Shown here in pieces: positions 1 to 7,105 of a stretch of 50,370 nucleotides of DNA (its first letter is position 1; each line of letters starts with the position of its first letter). The translations under genes and the position numbers were made by a program. Under the pieces are notes generated by a model. The model worked only from the letters and a program-made list of their open reading frames with translations. It searched no databases and was not told the DNA's origin. Source of the stretch: Rathayibacter sp. VKM Ac-2759 (GTDB lineage Bacteria > Actinomycetota > Actinomycetes > Actinomycetales > Microbacteriaceae). The stretch is from assembly GCF_009834225.1 (NCBI RefSeq), contig NZ_CP047178.1, positions 1 to 50,370 of the forward strand, given 5' to 3'.

Positions 1-120
1 GAGACCGCCGGCGTGGCCACGCTCACGGAGCGGAACCGGGAAGAACTAGGCGCCGCTTCTCAGCTGCTTCACCAGCAGCTCACCGTTCCAGCTCAGGCCG
101 AGTTGTGGTCCGCATCATGA
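1..120 (+). CDS. C-terminal end of an unidentified gene (partial)
   Basis: Frame 1 is open from the window edge to a TGA at 118-120 and encodes a 39-residue C-terminal tail ending in AELWSAS. It is Leu/Gln/Ala-rich and has no motif I recognise. The missing 5' part lies outside the window. Short open frames are common in DNA of this GC content, so it may be chance. Confidence 0.3.
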   Translation, partial: ETAGVATLTERNREELGAASQLLHQQLTVPAQAELWSAS

Positions 121-190
121 AACGTCCGGGTTACGCGCCACTACCGTAGTTGGGAGTCCGTGCAACCACATCGTTGCTAGCATCGGTAGC

Positions 191-481
191 ATGCTCGATC
201 GGGGGAACAGCTCGCAGTCCGGAGATGCGCCGTTCGTCAGTGCTCTCGCTCACCCGAATCGTGTGGGAGTGCTGCGCGAGCTGCGGCTCAACGGCAATCT
301 GTCGTGCGCTGAGATCGCAGCACACATGGGGGAGACGCCTGGTCGAGTGCGCGGGCACCTCCGCGCACTCGAACAGGTGGGCCTCGTACGCCGCGCAGGG
401 GGGACTACACGGTTCGTGGCGGAGCCCGACCCGTTGCTGGACTGGCTCAGCTCTCTTCGCGAGCTGGCTTGCGCAGGGTGA
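191..481 (+). CDS. ArsR-like winged-helix DNA-binding protein
   Basis: A 96-residue protein with a winged-helix fold: an ALAHPNRVGVLREL opening helix, then NLSCAEIAAHMGETPGRVRGHLRAL as helix-turn-helix, then LVRRAGGTTRFVA as the wing. This is the layout of ArsR/MarR-type regulators. No metal-binding Cys pair typical of ArsR sensors is visible, so the effector is unknown. The start has no Shine-Dalgarno sequence, but TAGCAT lies at 178-183, seven bases before the ATG, as in leaderless genes elsewhere here. Its 3' end overlaps the convergent gene by 35 bases; the two may regulate related targets, but that is inference. Confidence 0.65.
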   Translation: MLDRGNSSQSGDAPFVSALAHPNRVGVLRELRLNGNLSCAEIAAHMGETPGRVRGHLRALEQVGLVRRAGGTTRFVAEPDPLLDWLSSLRELACAG

Positions 482-875
482 CGATCGGCTCATCGTCCGC
501 CGCGGCCTGACCGCTGAGCCACAGCTTGGTGAAAGTCAGCAGCTCATCGAGCCGAGCGGGGTTGTAGATGTACTTCACCGTCACGCCTCGCCGCCCGCCT
601 CGCTCAAAGCCCTCGGGAACCTCGACACTGAGCACGCCGGCGTCTTCGAGTTCAGCGATCTGCCGCCTAAGACTGCTCTCCGCATAGGTCGGAAGGGCGT
701 TCGCAATGTCGCGCCAGTAAACGCCTCGCGTGGTGTCGCCATGCCTTGCCATGAACCGAACGATGTCCACACCGATCTGGCTCCCCAGCACATGTGTCGC
801 CACCGCAACCTCCGCCCTCACAACGTCGTCAGGCGAACGATCGGCGTCAGCGGGCATCCATCCATGATGACGCAT
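447..875 (-). CDS. Winged-helix transcriptional regulator
   Basis: Encodes 142 residues from ATG 875. The middle part (VLGSQIGVDIVRFMARHGDT, then WRDIANALPTYAESSLRRQI, then LEDAGVLSVEVPEG) reads as a winged HTH with the same logic as its convergent neighbour, so it is probably a DNA-binding regulator. A GTG at 932 would give 19 more residues but would put the start inside the inverted repeat at 909-946. A promoter (TTGACG 942-947, 17-bp spacer, GATAGT 919-924) is nested in that repeat and gives a short leader to the ATG at 875, which favours the later start and suggests autoregulation. Confidence 0.6.
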   Translation of the reverse strand: MRHHGWMPADADRSPDDVVRAEVAVATHVLGSQIGVDIVRFMARHGDTTRGVYWRDIANALPTYAESSLRRQIAELEDAGVLSVEVPEGFERGGRRGVTVKYIYNPARLDELLTFTKLWLSGQAAADDEPIVTLRKPAREES

Positions 876-908
876 GAGACCGTCGAGTGAACCTAAGACT
901 GTGGTTCC

Positions 909-946
909 TGACGTTATGACTATCGTGCACACTAGTCATAACGTCA
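909..946 (-). promoter_or_regulatory. Promoter nested in a 14-bp inverted repeat (operator)
   Basis: The arms TGACGTTATGACTA (909-922) and TAGTCATAACGTCA (933-946) are exact reverse complements around a 10-base spacer. On the minus strand TTGACG (942-947) and GATAGT (919-924) are spaced 17 bases and form a sigma70-type promoter inside the repeat. A dimeric regulator bound here would block it; the winged-helix product of 447-875 is the obvious candidate. Confidence 0.6.
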
Positions 947-999
947 AATCTGGCGTATTGTTCTAGTGGGGCCACCGCTCCACCAGAAGGAGCGATGCC

Positions 1000-1533
1000 A
1001 TGACCGCCACGCCTTACGCACAGCTCGGCCTCACCGTGCTCGCCGCGCTTTGTCTCACCGCCTGCACGGCGAACACGGAAGCAGCACCGACCGGCACCAG
1101 CTCGTCCCCTGCGACTTCTGCGTCATCGACCCCTGCGCCGACGACTACGACGACGCCGAGCGCTGCTCCTACTGAGGTAGCGCCGAGTGATGCGGAAATC
1201 ACCGCAGACGCCTCCGCGGAAGCGGCAACGGTCAGCCTCGCGACCAGCGCAGTAACCGCGTTCTGCCGGCCGACGCTGGACTACGACACCTGGACCGCTG
1301 AGCTGTACCCATTCCTGAGCCAGCAGGCCGCAGTGGCGTACGAGACCGTCGACCCCGCGAACGTGCCCTGCACGACCCTCACCGGCGCCGCGCGAGTGCG
1401 CGACGGTGACGGCGCGTACACGATGCGCATCCTCGTTCCTACGGATGCGGGGGAGTACTCCGTGTACGTCCACCGCACCGTCGAGACCGGTCCGTGGGCT
1501 GTCGAGCAGATCACCCCCCTGGCGTCGGAGTAG
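1000..1533 (+). CDS. Lipoprotein, first gene of the conjugation operon
   Basis: Encodes 177 residues with a lipoprotein signal: short N-region, hydrophobic LGLTVLAALCLTAC with lipobox L-T-A-C (Cys at about residue 22), then a long Ser/Thr/Ala/Pro-rich linker to about residue 70. The C-terminal 100 residues form a compact extracytoplasmic domain of unknown fold with FCRPTLDYDTWTAELYPFLS. AGAAGGAG before ATG 1000 sets the start. It lies four bases before the hydrolase gene and opens the type IV secretion operon, so a role at the cell surface in conjugation is inferred. I do not recognise the family. Confidence 0.7.
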   Translation: MTATPYAQLGLTVLAALCLTACTANTEAAPTGTSSSPATSASSTPAPTTTTTPSAAPTEVAPSDAEITADASAEAATVSLATSAVTAFCRPTLDYDTWTAELYPFLSQQAAVAYETVDPANVPCTTLTGAARVRDGDGAYTMRILVPTDAGEYSVYVHRTVETGPWAVEQITPLASE

Positions 1534-1537
1534 CCGA

Positions 1538-2713
1538 GTGGCAAAGGGGGGAATGGGGGTTCTCGCGGCGGTCCTGGCACCGCTTCTCGCGATCGCACTG
1601 CTGCTGTGGCTGCTGTTCTTCGGCGCCGCCGAGAACGCGGCCGCAGCATGCCTGCCCGGCGGGGGACCGGTCAACGTGTCCGCAATCCCAGCGGACGCAA
1701 GAGTCGGCGCCTACGGGCACGACCAGCTCGTGAACGCAGCGCTGATCGTGAACGCGGGCGCTGCGAAGGGGCTCGGCGCGGACGGGCAGACCCTGGGCGT
1801 GCAGACGGCGATCGGGGAGTCCTCGCTCGTGAACATCAACTACGGCGACGGTGCGATCAACCCGGACGGGTCGGTTGCTGACTCGATCGGTCTGTTCCAG
1901 CAGCAGTCGAGCTGGGGCACCGTCGAGCAGCGCATGGACCCGACGATCTCGGCGGGCTTCTTCTACGACCGCCTCGTGGCCGTCCAGGGGTGGCAGGCAA
2001 TGGAGCCCTCCATCGCGATCAACAAGGTGCAGCGCAACGCCGACCCGAACCACTACACGAAGTACCGCGCCGACGCCGTGGCGATCATGACCTACCTCAA
2101 CAGCCTCGGCAGCAGCACGACCGCGCCGACGACGGCGACGCCGGTGAGCATCCCGTCGACGCCGATAGGCACCGCGCCGGCCACGCCTGGTCCAGTGGGT
2201 GGGTGCGTCGCCGTGTCCGGTGACGCACAGGCCCTCGCGGCAAATCTGGTTGCCGCAATGGACGCCGGAACTCTGACACTTCTCGAGGACCGCTACGCGC
2301 AGCAGATCCGCGACATGGCCACGGGGACTCCGAAGGAGAACTGCGCGATCGACGTCCGCATTCTCCAGATCATCACGATCGCCCTGAACACGTTCGGGAA
2401 GATCGGCGTCTCCGACCTCAACCGCCAGTGCACCGGGAGCCTGCTCGGCGCCGGCACCGGCTCCTCCCACTGGATGAACGGCGGCGGCAACGCCGTCGAC
2501 TTCTACAGCTTCGCCGGCACCGCCACGACCGGCTGCGACCCCAACGCCCTGCAACTCCTCACGGTCCTGGACCCGCAGGTGCCGATGGGCTCGCGCGCGG
2601 GGCAGATTCAGTGCCGCTCGACCACCTATCAGCACATCACCCAGTTCGGTGACACCCCGAACCACTTGCACTTCGACGTCGCCTACGCCGACGGCCCCCT
2701 CACCACCGGATAA
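1538..2713 (+). CDS. Bifunctional cell-wall hydrolase (lytic transglycosylase plus M15-like peptidase), conjugation
   Basis: Encodes 391 residues. A membrane anchor (GVLAAVLAPLLAIALLLWLL) is followed by a lysozyme-like domain at about residues 50-190: GVQTAIGESS with the candidate catalytic Glu, SIGLFQQQSSWG, and a C-terminal NHYTKYRADAVAIMTYL. After a Thr/Pro linker, residues 235-390 carry SSHWMNGGGNAVDF and NHLHFDV, the His/Asp/His zinc pattern of D-Ala-D-Ala peptidase-like (M15/hedgehog-type) domains. Such enzymes locally open peptidoglycan for the secretion channel in Gram-positive conjugation systems. GTG 1538 is chosen for the GGAG seven bases upstream; ATG 1553 is possible but its G-run is too close. 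Confidence 0.8.
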   Translation: MAKGGMGVLAAVLAPLLAIALLLWLLFFGAAENAAAACLPGGGPVNVSAIPADARVGAYGHDQLVNAALIVNAGAAKGLGADGQTLGVQTAIGESSLVNINYGDGAINPDGSVADSIGLFQQQSSWGTVEQRMDPTISAGFFYDRLVAVQGWQAMEPSIAINKVQRNADPNHYTKYRADAVAIMTYLNSLGSSTTAPTTATPVSIPSTPIGTAPATPGPVGGCVAVSGDAQALAANLVAAMDAGTLTLLEDRYAQQIRDMATGTPKENCAIDVRILQIITIALNTFGKIGVSDLNRQCTGSLLGAGTGSSHWMNGGGNAVDFYSFAGTATTGCDPNALQLLTVLDPQVPMGSRAGQIQCRSTTYQHITQFGDTPNHLHFDVAYADGPLTTG

Positions 2714-2786
2714 CCGGACCCCTTCGGAGCCCCAACCGGCGGCACCGAACACCCCGCACCACCAACAAGAAAACGGAGCACACACC

Positions 2787-3092
2787 ATGTCTGCACTCGC
2801 TCTCACCTCCGAGCTGATCACGGCCGCCGGCGCGCTCGGCGCCGTCGTCCCCGACCCGGGCCCCGGCGGCATGCCCCCCGGATTCGAAGCCTTCACCACC
2901 GTCATGGGCTGGGCCAAGTGGGTCGGCCTCGGCGTCGCCGTCGTCGGCCTGATCATCCTCGGCGTCACCATGACCGTCTCCGCCCGCCGCGGCGAAGGCG
3001 GCGAGATCGGCGGCTGGCTCGGCCGCCTCCTCATCGGCGTGATCATCATCTCCGCCGCCTTCACCGTCGTCGGCTTCCTGATGGGCGCGTAG
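2787..3092 (+). CDS. Small two-helix membrane protein (pilin/TrbC-like)
   Basis: A 101-residue protein with an N-terminal hydrophobic stretch, a Pro/Gly-rich PDPGPGGMPPGFEAF loop, and two predicted transmembrane helices (WAKWVGLGVAVVGLIILGVT and LLIGVIIISAAFTVVGFLMG) joined by a charged RRGEGGEIGG loop. Size, topology and place in the operon match VirB2/TrbC-like subunits of type IV secretion systems, but there is no diagnostic motif. GGAG about eight bases before ATG 2787 sets the start. The paralogous helix-loop-helix layout recurs in the VirB6-like gene at 3867, whose first helices read VSAGLAVMSLIVAGVMMASRR. Confidence 0.65.
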   Translation: MSALALTSELITAAGALGAVVPDPGPGGMPPGFEAFTTVMGWAKWVGLGVAVVGLIILGVTMTVSARRGEGGEIGGWLGRLLIGVIIISAAFTVVGFLMGA

Positions 3093-3141
3093 CGTCCCGG
3101 GAAACCATCACGACACCACCAACAGGAAGGCAAGGGACCTC

Positions 3142-3870
3142 ATGAACGACTCCGAACCGCGCAACCCGTTCACCACGAAGGGCTTCATCATCGGAGCAGC
3201 CATCGTCGGAGTACTCGCCCTCTCAGGCATCGTGCTCGGCGTGACGTCCCTGGACGCCGGGGGAGGCGGAACCACTACCGCCGACCCCGGCGTCTCCACC
3301 CCCAACCCCAGCTCCACCCTCTCGGCGGAGGCCGAAAGTGTTTGTGGGCTCCCCGGCTACGAGGAGACCGGAACGCTTACCGCCGCCCCGACAACTGAGT
3401 GGACCATCGTCGGCACGATGGCCGCTCCTGAGTCAGCGGTCGTCGGTCCCGGAATTACCGGCACCGATGGGGTGCGCTCCTGTTACGCCCACACGCCTGA
3501 GGGAGCCCTGTTCGCGATTGCCAACGTCTGGGCAATGGGAACCGACGCCCGCCTGTCCCCGTTGGTGACCGCGCAGCTCACGGTGCCAGGTGCGGGGCGA
3601 GACGCAGCATTGGCCAAAGACACAACCCAGAGCAACACGGGTTTGAGCGCGCAGATCGCCGGATTCAAGCTGCTGTCCTACTCGGGTACAGATGCGACAG
3701 TCGACACTGCTTTCCAAGTTAGCAATGGCTCTCTCCTTAGCTTCGCCTACGCGTTGAAGTGGGTAGAAGGCGACTGGAAGATCGTCCTCACCGATGAAGG
3801 CGATCCCACCTTTCGCCCTGTCGCCCTGCAAAGCCTGGGCGGTTATGTGACATGGAGCGGCGTCTCGTGA
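3142..3870 (+). CDS. VirB8/TcpC-like membrane-anchored conjugation protein
   Basis: A 242-residue bitopic protein: cytoplasmic N-terminus, one transmembrane helix (about 14-36, GFIIGAAIVGVLALSGIVLG), a Gly/Thr/Pro linker and an extracytoplasmic domain ending in FAYALKWVEGDWKIVL. The last segment has the look of the NTF2-like fold of VirB8/TcpC proteins, which scaffold the secretion channel; that assignment is by architecture only. An AGGAAGG lies before ATG 3142. Its stop overlaps the GTG of the next gene (GTGA), indicating translational coupling. Confidence 0.6.
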   Translation: MNDSEPRNPFTTKGFIIGAAIVGVLALSGIVLGVTSLDAGGGGTTTADPGVSTPNPSSTLSAEAESVCGLPGYEETGTLTAAPTTEWTIVGTMAAPESAVVGPGITGTDGVRSCYAHTPEGALFAIANVWAMGTDARLSPLVTAQLTVPGAGRDAALAKDTTQSNTGLSAQIAGFKLLSYSGTDATVDTAFQVSNGSLLSFAYALKWVEGDWKIVLTDEGDPTFRPVALQSLGGYVTWSGVS

Positions 3871-5486
3871 CCCCCGCACCTACTGGCGAGCCGTGCAGCC
3901 CCGCGGACGTCTTTTGCTGGACTGGCGCAGCTATCGGCAACGTCGTCTCGAAGGCGTCGAACGACGCCTTGCAGCAGTTCGTCAACAACATCTTGGAGGG
4001 CTATGGCAAGGCCATCGCCTCTCTTGGCACCGTCTGGATGAACGTGCCCTCCCCGGTCACGGTCGTGGACCAGGGCGGCGGAGTGAACGGTGGCGGGACA
4101 CCGCCGCTGCCGGAGGCGTTCGAGACGATCCTCGGCTACGTGACGTGGGTGTCCGCGGGCCTGGCCGTCATGTCCCTCATCGTCGCTGGCGTGATGATGG
4201 CGAGCCGCCGCCGGCACGGCGACGGCGAAGCTCACATGGGCCGCATCGGCGTCATCCTCCTCGCTGTCCTGCTGCTCTCGTCCGCGTCGGCGCTGGTGAC
4301 GGGGTTCCTGCCGCTGGCGATGCACCTGAACGAGTCTTCGTCGGTGGTCGGTTGGGTGCAGGGACAGTTGCAGTGGTACACCGGCGGACTCGCGATCCTC
4401 TCGATCCTCGTCGCCGCGGGCCGCATGGTGTGGACGCAGCGCGCTCTGCCGCTGCGCGAGCTGGCCGGCTCCGTCATCACCCTGATTGCTGTAGCCGGCG
4501 CGGGCCTGGTCGTCATCCGCCTTGCCACCCAAGCCGGCGATGAGTTCTCGATCTGGATTCTGAACAACTCGACCAACTGCGACGTGTCCCAGCAGGGCGA
4601 GAGCAACTGCTTCGGCACCAACGTCTTCGCGATGATCGCACTCACCGCGACCTCCGGCATCGGTTTGATCGGCCTGTTCCTGCTGGGCATGCTCGCCGTG
4701 TTCATGACCTACGTGCAGATCGCACTCATGGTCTTCCGCGGCGCGATGCTCGTCGTCCTCGCCGGCATCTTCCCCCTGGCAGCTTCGTTCACGAACACCG
4801 AAATCGGGCGGCAGTGGTTCAAGAAAGCGATGGCCTGGACCATCGCTTTCATCCTCTACAAGCCCGCCGCGGCCATCGTCTACGCGATCGCGTTCCGGAT
4901 GACCGGCACCGACCTGTTCAAGTCGGACGGCACCGGCCTGTTCCAGATCGTCACGGGCCTCGCCCTGATGCTCATCGCTCTCGTGGCCTTGCCCGCGCTG
5001 ATGCGCTTCCTTGTGCCGGCTGTTGCGTCGGTCGGCGGGGGCGGTGCCGCGGGCCTGCTTCTGGGAGCTGCGGCCCTTTCGGCCGCGGGAGACGTCGCGA
5101 CGGGCGCGATCCGTGCCAGCAACAACGGCGGCGGTGGCGGCGGTGGCGGCAATAGCTCGTCCACGGACGGACCGACCGGCAGCACATCGTCACCGGGCTC
5201 TCCCGCATCATCCCCAGGTGCTGACCCTTCCGGGTCGGCGGCGACGGCGGGCAGCGGCGCAGGTGCGGGTGCAGGTGCGGGAAGTGCCGCGACCAGTGGT
5301 GCAGGAGCCGGAGCATCAAGCGGCGCCGGGGCAGGCGCAGCAGCGGGCGGAGCGGCGGCTGCCGCCGGTCCGATCGGCGCCGGTATCGCCGTCGCCACGA
5401 AGGCCGCGGAAGGCGCGAAGCACGCCGCACAAGCGGTCAAGGCGGGCACCGAAGAGGCGACCGGCAGCAACGAGAACGGAAGCTAA
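3867..5486 (+). CDS. VirB6/TrbL-like polytopic channel protein
   Basis: Encodes 539 residues. After an amphipathic N-terminal region (ALQQFVNNILEGYGKAIASL) come about seven or eight transmembrane helices between residues 90 and 400, including VMSLIVAGVMMASRR, GLIGLFLLGMLAVFMTYVQI and the conserved-looking MVFRGAMLVVLAGIFPLAAS then FKKAMAWTIAFILYKPAAA. The last 130 residues are a Gly/Ser/Ala low-complexity tail, common in actinobacterial TrbL-like proteins. It probably forms the inner-membrane pore of the mating channel. GTG 3867 overlaps the upstream stop and has GGAG nine bases before it; an ATG at 3852 lacks a ribosome-binding site. Confidence 0.8.
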   Translation: MTPAPTGEPCSPADVFCWTGAAIGNVVSKASNDALQQFVNNILEGYGKAIASLGTVWMNVPSPVTVVDQGGGVNGGGTPPLPEAFETILGYVTWVSAGLAVMSLIVAGVMMASRRRHGDGEAHMGRIGVILLAVLLLSSASALVTGFLPLAMHLNESSSVVGWVQGQLQWYTGGLAILSILVAAGRMVWTQRALPLRELAGSVITLIAVAGAGLVVIRLATQAGDEFSIWILNNSTNCDVSQQGESNCFGTNVFAMIALTATSGIGLIGLFLLGMLAVFMTYVQIALMVFRGAMLVVLAGIFPLAASFTNTEIGRQWFKKAMAWTIAFILYKPAAAIVYAIAFRMTGTDLFKSDGTGLFQIVTGLALMLIALVALPALMRFLVPAVASVGGGGAAGLLLGAAALSAAGDVATGAIRASNNGGGGGGGGNSSSTDGPTGSTSSPGSPASSPGADPSGSAATAGSGAGAGAGAGSAATSGAGAGASSGAGAGAAAGGAAAAAGPIGAGIAVATKAAEGAKHAAQAVKAGTEEATGSNENGS

Positions 5487-5489
5487 ACC

Positions 5490-7004
5490 ATGAGCAACGC
5501 AACCGCAACCGATCCGGTCAAGGCTCGCACTTACGGCAACTGGCGAAAGCCGCAGACCGCTGGTCTCGGCGGGCTGGGGCAGCTCGCCACCCTCGTGATG
5601 TTCGTGGGCATCGTGTCCTCGATCATCGCGTCCATGTTCTCCGGCCTCGGGCCGGCTCTGGTCGTCGCCGCCATTTTCGGCGGCATCCTCCTGACCGTCT
5701 CGGTCAAGGACAAGCACGGGCAATCAGCCCTGGGAAGGACGGTGGTCCGCGTGAACTGGTGGCGCACCAAGAGCAAGGGAGCGAACATCTACCGCTCCGG
5801 CCCCATAGGACGTGCGAAGTGGGGAACCTTCCAGCTTCCCGGCCTGGCGGCGGCGTCGCAGCTCACGGAGCACGAGGACTCCCATGGCCGCCGGTTCGCT
5901 CTGATCAGCACCCCCGCCACCCGGCACTTCACGATCGTGCTGGCCACGGAGCCGGACGGTGCCGCTCTGGTGGATCAGGAGCAGATCAACAACCAGGTCG
6001 CGGAGTACGGCATCTGGCTCGCCAACCTCGGAGACGAGCCCGGTATCGAGGCGGCCTCGGTGACGGTGGAGACGGCGCCCGATACGGGCACGCGGCTGCG
6101 CGGTGAGGTCGAGGGGTCGATGGACCCGGACGCCCCGCTATTTGCTCGAGCGATGCTCTCGGAGGTCGTGGAAACCTACCCGGTGGGCTCCGCAACGATC
6201 CGCGCCTACATCGCGCTCACCTTCACCGCGAACGCGCGCATCAACGGGAAGCGACGCAACGCGCAAGAGGTCGCCGCGGACCTTTCCGCCCGCATTCCCG
6301 GCCTGACGTCCTCCCTTGCCGCCACCGGAGCGGGCGCGGCCCGTCCGCTCGGCGCGCAGGAAATCTGCGAGGTCATCCGCACCGCCTACGACCCCGACGC
6401 AGCCGTGCTCATCGACCAGGCCCGCGCAGAAGGCGAGACAGCCGACCTGTCCTGGACCGACGTCGGCCCCGCCACAGCAGAAGCTCACTGGGACTCCTAC
6501 CGCCACGACGGAGCCGTATCGACGTCGTGGACGATGACCGCCCCGCCGCGCGGAGTCGTGCAGGCGGGCATCCTCGCTCGCCTGCTGGCCCCGCACCGCG
6601 ACATCGCCCGCAAGCGCGTCACGCTGCTCTACCGCCCCATCGACCCCGCCCGCGCCGCGGCGCTGGTGGAAGCGGACCTCAACGCGGCCCAGTTCAACTC
6701 CTCCGCGTCCACCAAGCCCACCGCGCGCTCCACACTCTCGACCCGCTCGGCGCAGGCCACAGCGGCGGAGGAAGCCGCTGGCGCCGGGCTGATGAACTTC
6801 GGCCTGATCGTCACGGCCACGACGATGCAGCGCACGCAGGAGCCCGAAGCTCGCGCAGCCGTCGACTCGCTGACCTCGGCCGCCCGCCTGCGGATGCGGC
6901 CGGCGTTCGGCTCGCAGGACTCCGCGTTCGCTGCGGCGCTGCCGCTGGGACTGGTCCTGCCGCGGCATCTGCGCATCCCGAACGAAGTCCGGGAAGCCCT
7001 ATGA
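5490..7004 (+). CDS. SCO6880-type type IV secretion protein
   Basis: A 504-residue protein with two N-terminal transmembrane helices (about 30-65, TLVMFVGIVSSIIASMFSGL then ALVVAAIFGGILLTV) and a large cytoplasmic domain. It follows the VirB6-like gene by three bases and precedes the VirB4-like ATPase. In actinobacterial conjugation loci this position is held by the SCO6880 family, and the size, NWWRTKSKG segment and PPRGVVQAGILARLLAPHRD segment fit my memory of it. It has no Walker motif; by position it may be the membrane partner of the ATPase. The stop overlaps the next start as ATGA. Confidence 0.75.
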   Translation: MSNATATDPVKARTYGNWRKPQTAGLGGLGQLATLVMFVGIVSSIIASMFSGLGPALVVAAIFGGILLTVSVKDKHGQSALGRTVVRVNWWRTKSKGANIYRSGPIGRAKWGTFQLPGLAAASQLTEHEDSHGRRFALISTPATRHFTIVLATEPDGAALVDQEQINNQVAEYGIWLANLGDEPGIEAASVTVETAPDTGTRLRGEVEGSMDPDAPLFARAMLSEVVETYPVGSATIRAYIALTFTANARINGKRRNAQEVAADLSARIPGLTSSLAATGAGAARPLGAQEICEVIRTAYDPDAAVLIDQARAEGETADLSWTDVGPATAEAHWDSYRHDGAVSTSWTMTAPPRGVVQAGILARLLAPHRDIARKRVTLLYRPIDPARAAALVEADLNAAQFNSSASTKPTARSTLSTRSAQATAAEEAAGAGLMNFGLIVTATTMQRTQEPEARAAVDSLTSAARLRMRPAFGSQDSAFAAALPLGLVLPRHLRIPNEVREAL

Positions 7005-7105
7005 CGATCGCCACCGAATCCGGGACGGCACTGGACGAGTGTCCGGTGCCGTCCCCGGTTAAGCCCCTTCTCCCCGCCCCCATCACTGCCGGAGGTTACC
7101 AGTGA
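7001..7105 (+). CDS. 34-residue coupled small ORF
   Basis: ATG 7001 overlaps the stop of the SCO6880-type gene (ATGA), and its own TGA at 7103-7105 overlaps the GTG start of the ATPase (GTGA). The peptide is Pro-rich and ends in ITAGGYQ, with no recognised motif. It fills the gap exactly with tight overlaps at both ends, which suggests it is translated, if only to couple the two large genes. Too short for certainty. Confidence 0.4.
   Translation: MTIATESGTALDECPVPSPVKPLLPAPITAGGYQ

Noticed and set aside
1511..3133. 540-codon frame antisense to the hydrolase and pilin-like genes
   Set aside because: Arg/Gly/Val-rich shadow with no motif, antisense to well-supported genes.
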